From: Oscillospiraceae bacterium
Lineage (GTDB): Bacteria; Bacillota; Clostridia; Oscillospirales; Oscillospiraceae
Assembly (NCBI GenBank): GCA_017432615.1
Contig: JAFRIV010000022.1
Span: 1-43,889 of the forward strand
Length of the DNA stretch: 43,889 nucleotides
Direction of reading: 5' to 3'
The notes under the pieces were generated by a model. It was not told the origin of the DNA. It did no database searches and saw nothing but the letters and a program-made list of their open reading frames with translations. How positions within the stretch are numbered: the first letter of the stretch is position 1; every line of letters starts with the position of its first letter. The position numbers and the translations under genes were made by a program. Shown here piece after piece: positions 16,032-23,639 of this stretch.

Positions 16032-17990
16032 ATGGACAGAAACGAAAAGAAAAAAACATTTTACATCACTACGCCGATCTACTATCCGTCAGATAAGCTG
16101 CACATAGGACATGCGTATTGCACTACGGCCACCGATGTGATTGCCCGTTATAAACGGCTGTGCGGGTATGACGTAATGTTCCTTACCGGTACCGACGAAC
16201 ACGGCCAGAAGATAGAAGAAAAAGCCAAAGCTGCCGGCGTTACCCCCCAGCAGTTTGTAGACAACATCGTGACTGGAGAAAAGGGCATTCTGGATCTTTG
16301 GAAGCTGATGAACATCTCCAATGATCGTTTTGTCCGCACCACCGATGATTATCATGTAGAATCCGTTCAGAAGATCTTCAAAAAGATGTATGAGAATGGC
16401 GATATCTATAAAGGTGCTTACAAAGGAATGTACTGCACGCCGTGTGAGAGTTTCTGGACGGAAAGCCAGTTGGTCGACGGCAAATGTCCTGACTGCGGCC
16501 GCGAAGTGCACTATGCCGAGGAGGAGGCCTACTTCTTCCGCCTCTCCAAGTATGCAAAGCCTGTACAGGATCTGTTGGAATCCGGGACTTTCCTGGAGCC
16601 AGCCTCCCGTGTCAACGAGATGGTCAACAATTTTATCAAGCCGGGTCTGGAGGACCTTTGCGTATCCCGTACCAGTTTCACCTGGGGCATTCCGGTGGAT
16701 TTTGATCCGGGCCATGTGGTTTATGTTTGGGTCGATGCATTGTCTAACTACATTACGGCTCTCGGATATCTTAATGAAACCTATGATGATTTCGAAAAAT
16801 ACTGGCCGGCAGATGTGCATGTTGTAGGGAAGGAAATCGTTCGTTTCCACTCCATCATCTGGCCTGCCATGCTGATGAGTCTGGGTCTCCCCCTTCCGAA
16901 GAAAGTTTACGGTCATGGATGGCTCGTTATCGACGGCGGTAAGATGAGCAAATCCAAAGGCAATGTAGTTGATCCTTATGTTCTTGCAGAAAAGTTCGGG
17001 GTAGATGCTCTGCGTTTCTTCCTGATGCGTACCTTCCCCTTTGGTTCTGATGGCAATTTCTCCAATGAACTCCTTATCAACACCATCAATATGGATCTGG
17101 CAAACGATCTGGGAAATCTCGTCTCCCGGACCACTGCCATGGTGGAGAAGTACTTCGGCGGTACCCTTCCGGCAGAGAAAGAGCCGGATGGATCGGATGA
17201 AGAACTCCTCTCACTGATCCGTTCCACAAAAGCGGCCTACGCCGCCCACATGGACGCCTTCCATCCGCATTTTGCGCTGGAAGAGGTCTTTAAACTGATC
17301 CAGCGTGCCAACAAATACATCGATGAAACAGCACCCTGGGTGCTTGCCAGAGATGAAGCAAAAAAACAGCGTCTTGCCACTGTGATGTATAATCTGCTGG
17401 AGGCTCTGCGTGCTGCGCTTATTCTACTCACTCCGTTTATCCCGGATAGTTGTGAAAAGGCGTTTGCCCAGATCGGCGCCGTATCGGAGATGTGCACATG
17501 GGAAAAGGCAGATGTGTATGGCGTACTGCCTGCAGATGTAACCGTCCATAAAGGAGAGACGCTTTTCCCGCGGATTGACTTGGACAAGGCGATAGCTGAA
17601 CTTGAGGAAATGAAGAAAGCGGCGGAAGGTCCGAAAACACCTCCGGTCCTCCCGGATGTGACGATCGATGAGTTTGCAAAATGTGATATGCGCGTATGCA
17701 AGATCCTCACCTGTGAAGCTGTTAAAAAGTCTGAGAAACTGCTGAAGTTCACACTGGATGACGGCAGCGGTAAAGAGCGTCAGATCCTCTCCGGAATCCA
17801 TAAATTCTATGAGCCCGAGCAACTGGTTGGAAAGACTGTTGTTGCGATTCTCAACCTGCCGCCGCGCAAGATGATGGGACTGGAATCCAACGGAATGCTC
17901 CTCTCGGCTGTGAAAGAAGTCAACGGCAAAGAAGAGTTGCATCTGATTATGCTGGATGACAGCGTGCCTTCAGGTTCGCAGCTTTGCTGA
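16032..17990 (+). CDS. metG: Methionyl-tRNA synthetase
   Basis: 652 aa. This class I aminoacyl-tRNA synthetase charges tRNA-Met. HIGH is present as KLHIGHAY (about residues 19-26), the zinc knuckle as CTPC...CPDC (about 136-158), and KMSKS as GGKMSKSKGN (about 302). The C-terminal about 105 residues form an EMAP-II/Trbp-like tRNA-binding domain (DMRVCKI, IHKFYEPEQLVGKTVV, NGMLLSA), commonly fused in Firmicutes. AAAGGAAG precedes the ATG. It is 42 nt downstream of the VanW gene; no T-box leader is present there. Confidence 0.97.
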   Translation: MDRNEKKKTFYITTPIYYPSDKLHIGHAYCTTATDVIARYKRLCGYDVMFLTGTDEHGQKIEEKAKAAGVTPQQFVDNIVTGEKGILDLWKLMNISNDRFVRTTDDYHVESVQKIFKKMYENGDIYKGAYKGMYCTPCESFWTESQLVDGKCPDCGREVHYAEEEAYFFRLSKYAKPVQDLLESGTFLEPASRVNEMVNNFIKPGLEDLCVSRTSFTWGIPVDFDPGHVVYVWVDALSNYITALGYLNETYDDFEKYWPADVHVVGKEIVRFHSIIWPAMLMSLGLPLPKKVYGHGWLVIDGGKMSKSKGNVVDPYVLAEKFGVDALRFFLMRTFPFGSDGNFSNELLINTINMDLANDLGNLVSRTTAMVEKYFGGTLPAEKEPDGSDEELLSLIRSTKAAYAAHMDAFHPHFALEEVFKLIQRANKYIDETAPWVLARDEAKKQRLATVMYNLLEALRAALILLTPFIPDSCEKAFAQIGAVSEMCTWEKADVYGVLPADVTVHKGETLFPRIDLDKAIAELEEMKKAAEGPKTPPVLPDVTIDEFAKCDMRVCKILTCEAVKKSEKLLKFTLDDGSGKERQILSGIHKFYEPEQLVGKTVVAILNLPPRKMMGLESNGMLLSAVKEVNGKEELHLIMLDDSVPSGSQLC

Positions 17991-18125
17991 TCTGATGCTG
18001 AAAAGTAGTATGATATGTAAATAAAGTTGAATTAACATAGTTAAGTAAACATAGAATAATAAACAGAAAATAATTTACGCAAAACAGTAAACACAATTCA
18101 ATAAACATAAGAAGGTTACCATAAT
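17991..18125 (+). promoter_or_regulatory. AT-rich leader with direct repeat and palindrome before cobW cassette
   Basis: This 135-nt gap is strikingly AT rich. It holds a direct repeat: AGTAAACA-N7-ATAAACA at 18044-18065 and again at 18086-18107, start to start 42 nt (about four helical turns). Just upstream is the palindrome TTAAC-ATA-GTTAA (18032-18044). A possible -35 TTGAAT (18027-18032) has its best -10, TAGAAT, 19 nt away, so the promoter is uncertain. The repeats are candidate operator sites for metal-dependent control of the downstream genes. No canonical Zur box was recognised. Confidence 0.45.
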
Positions 18126-19244
18126 ATGACAAAGACAGATATATTTTCTGGATTTCTGGGAGCGGGAAAGACCACATTGATCCGTAAACTGATAGCGGAA
18201 GCCTATAAGGGTGAGAAGCTGGTCCTGATTGAAAACGAGTTTGGAGATATTGCTATCGACGGTGGTTTTCTGAAGGATGCCGGTGTAGAGATCACTGAGA
18301 TGAACTCCGGCTGTATATGCTGTACGCTGGTCGGGGACTTCCGTAAAGCCCTGCAGCAGGTTGTTGAAACCTACACGCCTGATCGCATCGTAATAGAGCC
18401 TTCCGGTGTGGGAAAACTCTCAGATGTGGCCAAGGCTGTCAGCTCTGTTGATGGCATTGAAATCGGTGCAAAGGTAACGGTTGTCGATGCTTCCAAGTGC
18501 AGGATGTATATGCGCAATTTTGGTGAATTTTTTAATGATCAGGTTATTCATGCAGACCTGATTGTCCTCAGCCGTACAGACACCGGGAATGATGCAAAAA
18601 CACTGGAGGCAGTAGAGATGCTGCGTACACTGAATCCTGACTGCGGGATGATCACGACTCCCTGGGATCAGATCTCCGGAGAACAGATTCGCACTGCCAT
18701 GGAAGAAAACGGGCTGAAGCATGCCATGGAAGAACTTGCCCATGAGCATGCTCATGCTCATGACGAAGAGGAATGTGACGATCCGGAGTGCTCCTGCCAT
18801 CATCACCATCATCATGACGATGACGATGAAGATGAGCACGAGCACGAGCACCATCACCATCATCATGACGATGAAGACGAAGATGAGCACGAGCATCACC
18901 ATCATCATGACGATGAAGAAGAGGGTGAGCATGAACATGAGCATCATCACCATCATCACCACGCAGATGAAATCTTTGATTCTTTCGGCATGGAAACACC
19001 GCGGAAATTTACCTCTGATGAGATCTCAGCCATTCTTGATAAGCTTTCCGATGAGGCAAAATACGGCATTATTTTGCGTGCCAAAGGCTTCGTAAACGGA
19101 AAAGACGGCCAGTGGATTTATTTTGACTATGTGCCGGAAGAGAAGAATATCCGAATTGGAGCACCTGCTGTTACAGGCCGATTCTGTGTGATCGGTTCAA
19201 AGATTGATCATTCTGCCCTGAAGGAGCTGTTCAGCCTTGAATGA
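18126..19244 (+). CDS. CobW/G3E GTPase with His-rich metal-binding insert
   Basis: 372 aa. G3E GTPases of the CobW/ZNG1/YciC type use GTP to load a metal (often zinc) into client proteins. Visible motifs: Walker A GFLGAGKT (residues 9-16), the metal-binding CxCC as GCICC (62-66), the EPSG Walker-B/switch motif, and SRTD for guanine recognition. Residues about 206-279 are a long insert of His, Asp and Glu runs plus CDDPECSC, arranged as about three repeats, expected to buffer Zn, Co or Ni. The CobW C-terminal domain follows (about 285-372). The start is ATG at 18126 after GAAGG. The stop overlaps the next gene by 8 nt, so the two are translationally coupled. The actual metal is not determined by sequence. 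Confidence 0.9.
   Translation: MTKTDIFSGFLGAGKTTLIRKLIAEAYKGEKLVLIENEFGDIAIDGGFLKDAGVEITEMNSGCICCTLVGDFRKALQQVVETYTPDRIVIEPSGVGKLSDVAKAVSSVDGIEIGAKVTVVDASKCRMYMRNFGEFFNDQVIHADLIVLSRTDTGNDAKTLEAVEMLRTLNPDCGMITTPWDQISGEQIRTAMEENGLKHAMEELAHEHAHAHDEEECDDPECSCHHHHHHDDDDEDEHEHEHHHHHHDDEDEDEHEHHHHHDDEEEGEHEHEHHHHHHHADEIFDSFGMETPRKFTSDEISAILDKLSDEAKYGIILRAKGFVNGKDGQWIYFDYVPEEKNIRIGAPAVTGRFCVIGSKIDHSALKELFSLE
18741..18962 (+). repeat. His/Asp/Glu-coding tandem repeat within cobW gene
   Basis: Repeats of CATCACCATCATCATGACGA-type units alternating with GATGAAGA and GAGCACGAG units code for poly-His blocks separated by acidic blocks. Three His6-7 blocks are visible near 18798-18815, 18850-18866 and 18942-18962, with a shorter His5 block near 18895-18909. 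Such DNA can vary in length by slippage. Confidence 0.8.
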
Positions 19245-20190
19245 AGTAAAAGATTTCCCGGTCTACCTGTTTACGGGATTCCTGGAGGCGGGGAAGACTC
19301 GCTTTATTCAGGAGACGTTGGAAGATAAGCGGTTCTGTAACGGAGAAAAAACGCTTCTTCTTGTCTGTGAAGAGGGTGAAGAGGAATATGAACCGGATCA
19401 GTTTGCCGACCGCAGTGTCACCATTCGCACTGTTGGGGACATCTCTGATCTGACCCGGGCCAATCTTTTAAAATGGCAGAAGGAAACGCGTGCTGAGCGC
19501 TGTGTGCTGGAGTATAACGGCATGTGGATGCTGGACGATCTTTACAGTGCTATGCCGGATGACTGGGCGGTCTATCAGGAGTTTATGTTTGCCGATGCGG
19601 GTACATTTCTTACCTACAACGCGAATATGCGGCAGTTGGTCTACGATAAGTTGAAAAGCTGTGAGCTTGTGGTATTCAACCGCTTTCTGCCGTCAATGGA
19701 TAAGATGGAATTCCACAAGATCGTACGCGGGGCTTCTCGCCGTGCAGACATTGCCTATGAAGATCCCAAAGGCAATGTGGTGTATGATGACATTGAAGAT
19801 CCGCTTCCCTTTGATCTTGAAGCACCGGTCGTAGAGATCGGAGATGAAGATTATGCACTGTGGTACCGTGATATGACGGAAGAACCCGAAAAATATGAAA
19901 ACAAGACAGTTTCATTTACCTGCCGGGCACTGCGCCGTGAACGAATCCCCAAAGGGAGTATGGTTGTCGGCCGCCATGTGATGACCTGCTGTGCAGCTGA
20001 TATTCAGTTTGCTGCTCTTGTCTGTCAGATCAAAGATGCATCGAATATTCCGGACAACACATGGATCCGCCTTACCGCAAAGATCAACTTCCGCTTCCAT
20101 ATGGCTTATAAGCGTAAAGGTCCTGTGCTCTCGTATATTTCCCATACAGCTGTTCCGGCACCGGATCCAGAAGTTGCCACTTTTTATTGA
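19237..20190 (+). CDS. Diverged G3E GTPase-like protein with YcgQ-type C-terminal domain
   Basis: 317 aa. The N-terminal part is G3E-like: GFLEAGKT Walker A (about residues 13-20) and an EYNG motif where EPSG is expected. The CxCC metal motif is absent and the guanine-recognition motif is altered (FNRF), so GTP hydrolysis may be weak or lost. From about residue 222 the sequence resembles the C-terminal domain of YcgQ/TIGR03943 (DUF1980) proteins: YENKTVSFTCRA, a VVGRHVMTCCAAD motif with C251 and C252, then DNTWIRLTAKI. That domain is normally paired with a membrane permease and often with CobW proteins in metal-related loci. The TTG start at 19237 is supported by AAGGAG (19221-19226), 10 nt upstream; no ATG in frame fits. 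It overlaps the first GTPase gene by 8 nt. The fusion is assigned by eye. Confidence 0.75.
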   Translation: MNEVKDFPVYLFTGFLEAGKTRFIQETLEDKRFCNGEKTLLLVCEEGEEEYEPDQFADRSVTIRTVGDISDLTRANLLKWQKETRAERCVLEYNGMWMLDDLYSAMPDDWAVYQEFMFADAGTFLTYNANMRQLVYDKLKSCELVVFNRFLPSMDKMEFHKIVRGASRRADIAYEDPKGNVVYDDIEDPLPFDLEAPVVEIGDEDYALWYRDMTEEPEKYENKTVSFTCRALRRERIPKGSMVVGRHVMTCCAADIQFAALVCQIKDASNIPDNTWIRLTAKINFRFHMAYKRKGPVLSYISHTAVPAPDPEVATFY

Positions 20191-20197
20191 GCGGCTT

Positions 20198-20848
20198 ATG
20201 AAATACAAATGTCTGGTTTGGGATCACGATGATACGACCGTCAACAGTACGGCCACGATTCACCACCCGGCTTTTTTGGAGTTTTTGAAGGTCTATTATC
20301 CTGATCGCACCTGCTCGTTGGAAGAATATTTCCTGAAAAACTTTTCTCCCGGCTTTATAGAAATGTGTCGGGAGGAATATGGCATGACGGACGAGCAGCT
20401 GGATCTGGAAGTGCAGTTTTGGCTGGATTATGTCAAAAATCATATTCCGGTGGCGTATCCCGGCATCCGCGAGATAATGGTCCGCCAGAAAGCAGAGGGT
20501 GGAAAGGTCTGTGTAATTTCCCACTCTATGAAATACAACATTCTGCGGGATTTTAAAGCCAATGGTTTGCCGGAACCGGATCTGGTCTACGGCTGGGAAG
20601 AGCCGCCCGAACATCGCAAACCGAATGCCTGGCCGATGGAACAGTTGCTTGAAAAGTTTTCTCTTCAGCCGTCGGAAGTTCTGATGATCGATGATTTGAA
20701 ACCTGGATATGATATGGCCCGAGAAGTCGGAGTGGATTTTGCAGCCGTCGGCTGGTCGAATGATATCCCGGAGATTGAATCCTTTATGCGTTCCAACTGC
20801 CGTTATTATTTTAAAACGGTGGAAGAATTAGCGGCATTTGTACAGTAG
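20198..20848 (+). CDS. HAD-superfamily phosphatase
   Basis: 216 aa. Haloacid dehalogenase fold hydrolase: motif I is DHDDT (residues 9-13), the D-x-D-x-T nucleophile loop; motif II/III region contains VISHSMKYN and K at HRKPNAWP; motif IV is MIDDLKPGYDMA. The cap insert is helical, as in phosphoglycolate-phosphatase-like members, so a small phosphorylated metabolite is the likely substrate. The open frame runs upstream into the preceding GTPase gene, but ATG at 20198 lies 7 nt after that stop and begins exactly at the HAD core, so it is chosen. It is probably the third gene of the cassette. Its link to metal handling is by position only. Confidence 0.82.
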   Translation: MKYKCLVWDHDDTTVNSTATIHHPAFLEFLKVYYPDRTCSLEEYFLKNFSPGFIEMCREEYGMTDEQLDLEVQFWLDYVKNHIPVAYPGIREIMVRQKAEGGKVCVISHSMKYNILRDFKANGLPEPDLVYGWEEPPEHRKPNAWPMEQLLEKFSLQPSEVLMIDDLKPGYDMAREVGVDFAAVGWSNDIPEIESFMRSNCRYYFKTVEELAAFVQ

Positions 20849-20867
20849 AGCTTTAGCAACATATCTT

Positions 20868-20918
20868 AAAGAACTCGTAAATCGCGAATTGAGGATTCGG
20901 TGCATTACGAGTTCTTTT
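20868..20918 (+). terminator. Long hairpin terminator after HAD gene
   Basis: A perfect 13-bp stem AAAGAACTCGTAA (20868-20880) with TTACGAGTTCTTT (20905-20917) ends in TTCTTTT. A second small stem CGAAT (20885-20889)/ATTCG (20895-20899) sits inside the loop. It closes the CobW cassette. Confidence 0.7.
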
Positions 20919-20963
20919 GAACTATCAAGGGAAATACTTTTCCAAATTGTTCATAAAAACCTC

Positions 20964-20992
20964 TTGTACTCTCTTTCAAAATGTGTTAACAT
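20964..20992 (+). promoter_or_regulatory. Promoter for the secreted membrane-anchored protein
   Basis: TTGTAC (20964-20969), 17 nt, then an extended -10 TGTTAACAT (-10 hexamer 20987-20992). The match is moderate. Confidence 0.45.
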
Positions 20993-21025
20993 AATTTTAT
21001 GTATGCAGATTGGAGGATCAAATTG

Positions 21026-22171
21026 ATGAAAATGAAAAAAATCTTATCTGTATTTTTTGCTCTTTGTATAGCAGGATGTATTTTGTTTACAGCTGCGGCT
21101 TTTGCAAGTGATATGCCGCCGCTTTATATCTCAGGAGATTCCTCCTCAGTTGGAGCCCCCCCTTCAACGATCAGTGGTATCATTCTGCCTGAGAACCCCG
21201 GAACGGAAATAACTGTATCTCAGTATTCTTCTCCTTCTACCGGGTCAGGTACACTGCAGGGTGGCCCGTTGGATGGTGCTTCGGCCAATACGATCACACA
21301 ATACATCACCAATTACTCCAATGCTCTGCCCAGAATCGAGAAAGATCCGACCAGTGAAGCCGACAGAGAAGAAGGAACGTCCACTTCCTTCATTGCCCGT
21401 GCCAGCAATGCAACGGGATACCAGTGGTTTGCAATCTCCCCTGCGACAGCCCAGTCGATACCCATCGACCAGGTCGGCAACCAGATTGATGGGGTTAGTT
21501 TTGCTGTTACAGAGAACAGAGGAAATCTGCTGGAAACAACACTGCATATCAATTCCCTGAATCAGAAGATCAACGGATGGCAGTTCCAGTGCCGCTTTAC
21601 CAACGCAGACGGGCAGGAGGCATGGACGAGCAGGGTGAATGTTTCCGTCAAGGAACCGGAAGCCACTCCTACTCCTATGCCGACTCCTACTCCCACACCG
21701 GCCCCTACCCCAACCCCCACACCGGCTCCCACGCCTACAGCAGTGATGCCTTCCGGCAGCAGCGGGATCAACAATAACGGTACGGGGACGGTAACTTCCG
21801 GCGGCTCTTCCAGTACAAACGGCACGGGCGTTATGAGTTCTACGACCGGAAGCGGTGCAATTATGCCGACATCCGGAGCGCGTGTTACGGAAACCGGAAC
21901 AAATTCCACTCCGGAGGATCCAATCTATACATCCCTGACAGGAACCAACGGGTCAGGCATCACCGGCATCACCACCAGCATCTCTTCCCGCAGCTATATG
22001 GGGGCGTATATTTTGGCTGCAGCTGCACTTTTGGTTATTCTTGGTGCAATTGCTGTTATGGCACTTTATATGAAAGGGAAGATATCGCTCGGCAAGTTTG
22101 AACAGGCATCTGATGATGCTAACGGCGATGGAGATGAGTTCTACAACCCGGATGATTTTAAAAACACCTGA
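21026..22171 (+). CDS. Secreted, C-terminally membrane-anchored protein of unknown function
   Basis: 381 aa. A signal peptide (MKMKKILSVFFALC, then AAAFASD, cleaved near residue 31) is followed by an Ig-like or InlB-free extracellular domain (about 40-205) that I do not assign. Residues about 213-240 are a Pro/Thr repeat linker, followed by a Ser/Gly/Thr-rich stretch to about 320. A membrane helix (about 330-353, YILAAAALLVILGAIAVMAL) and a short acidic cytoplasmic tail (ending NPDDFKNT) anchor it. The layout suggests a surface stalk. A TTG/ATG frame extends upstream to 20999, but ATG at 21026 has GGAGG (21012-21016) 9 nt upstream. Confidence 0.8.
   Translation: MKMKKILSVFFALCIAGCILFTAAAFASDMPPLYISGDSSSVGAPPSTISGIILPENPGTEITVSQYSSPSTGSGTLQGGPLDGASANTITQYITNYSNALPRIEKDPTSEADREEGTSTSFIARASNATGYQWFAISPATAQSIPIDQVGNQIDGVSFAVTENRGNLLETTLHINSLNQKINGWQFQCRFTNADGQEAWTSRVNVSVKEPEATPTPMPTPTPTPAPTPTPTPAPTPTAVMPSGSSGINNNGTGTVTSGGSSSTNGTGVMSSTTGSGAIMPTSGARVTETGTNSTPEDPIYTSLTGTNGSGITGITTSISSRSYMGAYILAAAALLVILGAIAVMALYMKGKISLGKFEQASDDANGDGDEFYNPDDFKNT
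21664..21745 (+). repeat. Pro/Thr-coding linker repeat
   Basis: Short repeats of CCTACTCC- and CCCACACC-type units encode a PT-rich linker (alternating Pro-Thr with occasional Ala or Met) between the extracellular domain and the Ser/Gly stalk. Such a linker is probably extended and possibly O-glycosylated. Confidence 0.7.
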
Positions 22172-22212
22172 TTATTTACCAGCATTACCAGTTATTATAG
22201 GAGGAAATGAAA

Positions 22213-22752
22213 ATGAGTAATCCTTATGCAGGCACACAGACAGAGAAAAATCTTCAGGCAGCATTTTCGGGGGAATCCCAGGCAAGAAACAAATATACTT
22301 ATTTTGCCTCCAAGGCGAAAAAGGAGGGTTTCGAGCAGATTGCCGCTCTCTTTTTGAAGACTGCAGACAATGAAAAAGAACACGCAAAAATGTGGTTCAA
22401 GGAACTTAATGGAATCGGTTCCACTGCAGAAAACCTCGCTGCAGCAGCGGAGGGAGAAAACTATGAGTGGACGGACATGTATGAAGGCTTTGCCAAGACG
22501 GCCGAAGCAGAAGGCTTTGCAGATCTTGCCAAAAAGTTCCGTCTGGTCGGAGCAATTGAAAAGCATCATGAAGAGCGTTATCGTGCACTTCTGAAAAATG
22601 TGGAAATGCAGGAAGTGTTTGCCAAGAGCGAAGTTAAAGTTTGGGAATGCCGCAACTGTGGCCATATCGTGGTGGGTACTGCTGCCCCGGAGATCTGCCC
22701 GGTCTGTGCGCATCCGCAGGCTTACTTTGAAGTAAACGCCGAGAATTACTGA
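22213..22752 (+). CDS. rbr: Rubrerythrin
   Basis: 179 aa from the ATG at 22213. The N-terminal ferritin-like di-iron domain (about 1-140) has ExxR/ExxH signatures: [20 protein letters not shown] and [10 protein letters not shown]. The C-terminal rubredoxin-like domain has CRNCGH...[11 protein letters not shown] with four Cys for one iron. Rubrerythrin reduces hydrogen peroxide in anaerobes with electrons from NADH via rubredoxin. An ATG at 22207 is only 2 nt from AGGAGG (22199-22204), while 22213 is 8 nt away, so 22213 is preferred. Confidence 0.95.
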   Translation: MSNPYAGTQTEKNLQAAFSGESQARNKYTYFASKAKKEGFEQIAALFLKTADNEKEHAKMWFKELNGIGSTAENLAAAAEGENYEWTDMYEGFAKTAEAEGFADLAKKFRLVGAIEKHHEERYRALLKNVEMQEVFAKSEVKVWECRNCGHIVVGTAAPEICPVCAHPQAYFEVNAENY

Positions 22753-22765
22753 TGAGGATGCGGCA

Positions 22766-23113
22766 ATGAAGTTCAGCACTCCGGAAGGGAAAATCGATAC
22801 GCCAGAGGTCAATGCCGATTACGAAACGGCGTCCCGTTTTGAAAAAACACGTGTCGGTGTCCTTGGAGTGTTTTTTCCCAGCGGTTTTGGTACAAAATAT
22901 ATACCGTATTCCTACATTGATCAGGCTTTTATTCGTATCCATGAGGTCGATGGGAAACTCTGCTGTGGAAAGGCAACGTTTTATTACTATCGTATTGTTT
23001 TCGTACATAACGGAAAAGAATTTGCTGATATCATGAGCGAAAATGAAAAACTGACGGATGAAGCGCTTTCCGCGATTGGCAGAGCAGCTCCTCAAATCAA
23101 AATCGGGAAATAA
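22766..23113 (+). CDS. Small conserved-looking protein, function unknown
   Basis: 115 aa with no signal peptide or membrane helix. The middle reads as alternating beta strands (YIPYSYIDQAFIRIHEVDGKLCCGKATFYYYRIVFVH) and the end as a helix (ENEKLTDEALSAIGRAAP), which resembles a PH-like fold, but this is a guess. GAGG (22754-22757) lies 8 nt before the ATG and the gap to rubrerythrin is 13 nt, so it is probably co-transcribed with rbr. A strong terminator follows. Confidence 0.7.
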   Translation: MKFSTPEGKIDTPEVNADYETASRFEKTRVGVLGVFFPSGFGTKYIPYSYIDQAFIRIHEVDGKLCCGKATFYYYRIVFVHNGKEFADIMSENEKLTDEALSAIGRAAPQIKIGK

Positions 23114-23125
23114 TAAAGCGTTTTT

Positions 23126-23157
23126 ACCCGGCGCGGCAGAAAAGCTGCGCCGGGTTT
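23126..23157 (+). terminator. Terminator after rbr unit
   Basis: A 12-bp GC-rich stem ACCCGGCGCGGC (23126-23137) pairs with GCTGCGCCGGGT (23144-23155) with one G-U pair and a 6-nt loop. The U-tract is short (TTT). Confidence 0.75.
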
Positions 23158-23185
23158 ATACTCTGGAAATTGTTGAATATGCCCC

Positions 23186-23214
23186 TTTCTTTTTTATGCA
23201 TTCTGTGTTACAAT
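23186..23214 (+). promoter_or_regulatory. Extended -10 promoter for asp23-nusB cluster
   Basis: TGTTACAAT (-10 hexamer TACAAT, 23209-23214) carries an extended -10 TG. The -35 (TTTCTT, 23186-23191) is weak. It is the only reasonable promoter seen before the long housekeeping cluster. Confidence 0.5.
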
Positions 23215-23254
23215 AAAATGAATATTTTTCATCGAGAGCGCGGAGGATTCTAAA

Positions 23255-23617
23255 ATGCCAGATAATTATATTACCCGCAAAATGGAAAAGGGATCGATCA
23301 ACATCTCGGAAGATGTGGTTGCTGCCCTTGTAAAAACGGTTGTCATGGAAACGGACGGTGTTGCAGAGCTTGCCAATGCTGTCGGTGCGGATGTGGCCGA
23401 ATTAATCGGTATCAAAATGAACATCCGGGGTGTCAAGGTGCGTTTCCCGGAAGATAAGATCAGTGTTGATGTGGTAATTACCGTAAAATACGGCAACAAT
23501 ATTGTCAATGTAGCTCAAAAGGTGCAGGAAGCGGTGCTTTCTGCCGTGGAGACTTCTACCGGCATTGAGGAGGCGGAAGTCAACGTACACGTTGCCGGTA
23601 TTGCCTTTAAGGACTGA
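23255..23617 (+). CDS. Asp23/Gls24 family envelope stress response protein
   Basis: 120 aa. It matches the Asp23/Gls24 (DUF322) fold: GSINISEDVVAALV at residues 12-25, METDGVAEL, VDVVITVKYG and a C-terminal VNVHVAGIAF strand. Members are abundant cytoplasmic or membrane-associated proteins linked to alkaline and cell-wall stress in Gram-positive bacteria. No AmaP partner is nearby. The gene precedes nusB by 22 nt, a common order in Clostridia. ATG at 23255 is preceded by GGAGG (23241-23245). Confidence 0.9.
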   Translation: MPDNYITRKMEKGSINISEDVVAALVKTVVMETDGVAELANAVGADVAELIGIKMNIRGVKVRFPEDKISVDVVITVKYGNNIVNVAQKVQEAVLSAVETSTGIEEAEVNVHVAGIAFKD

Positions 23618-23639
23618 CGGAAGGAACGGATTACCGTAT

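Noticed and set aside
18741-18962. His-rich segment as a sequencing or assembly artefact
   Set aside because: The reading frame is kept on both sides and the G3E core and the C-terminal domain are intact, so it is treated as a real insert, although its exact length may be variable.
19991-20197. In-frame extension of the HAD gene into the preceding GTPase gene
   Set aside because: The HAD motif begins at the ATG at 20198, and the extension overlaps a clear gene in another frame.
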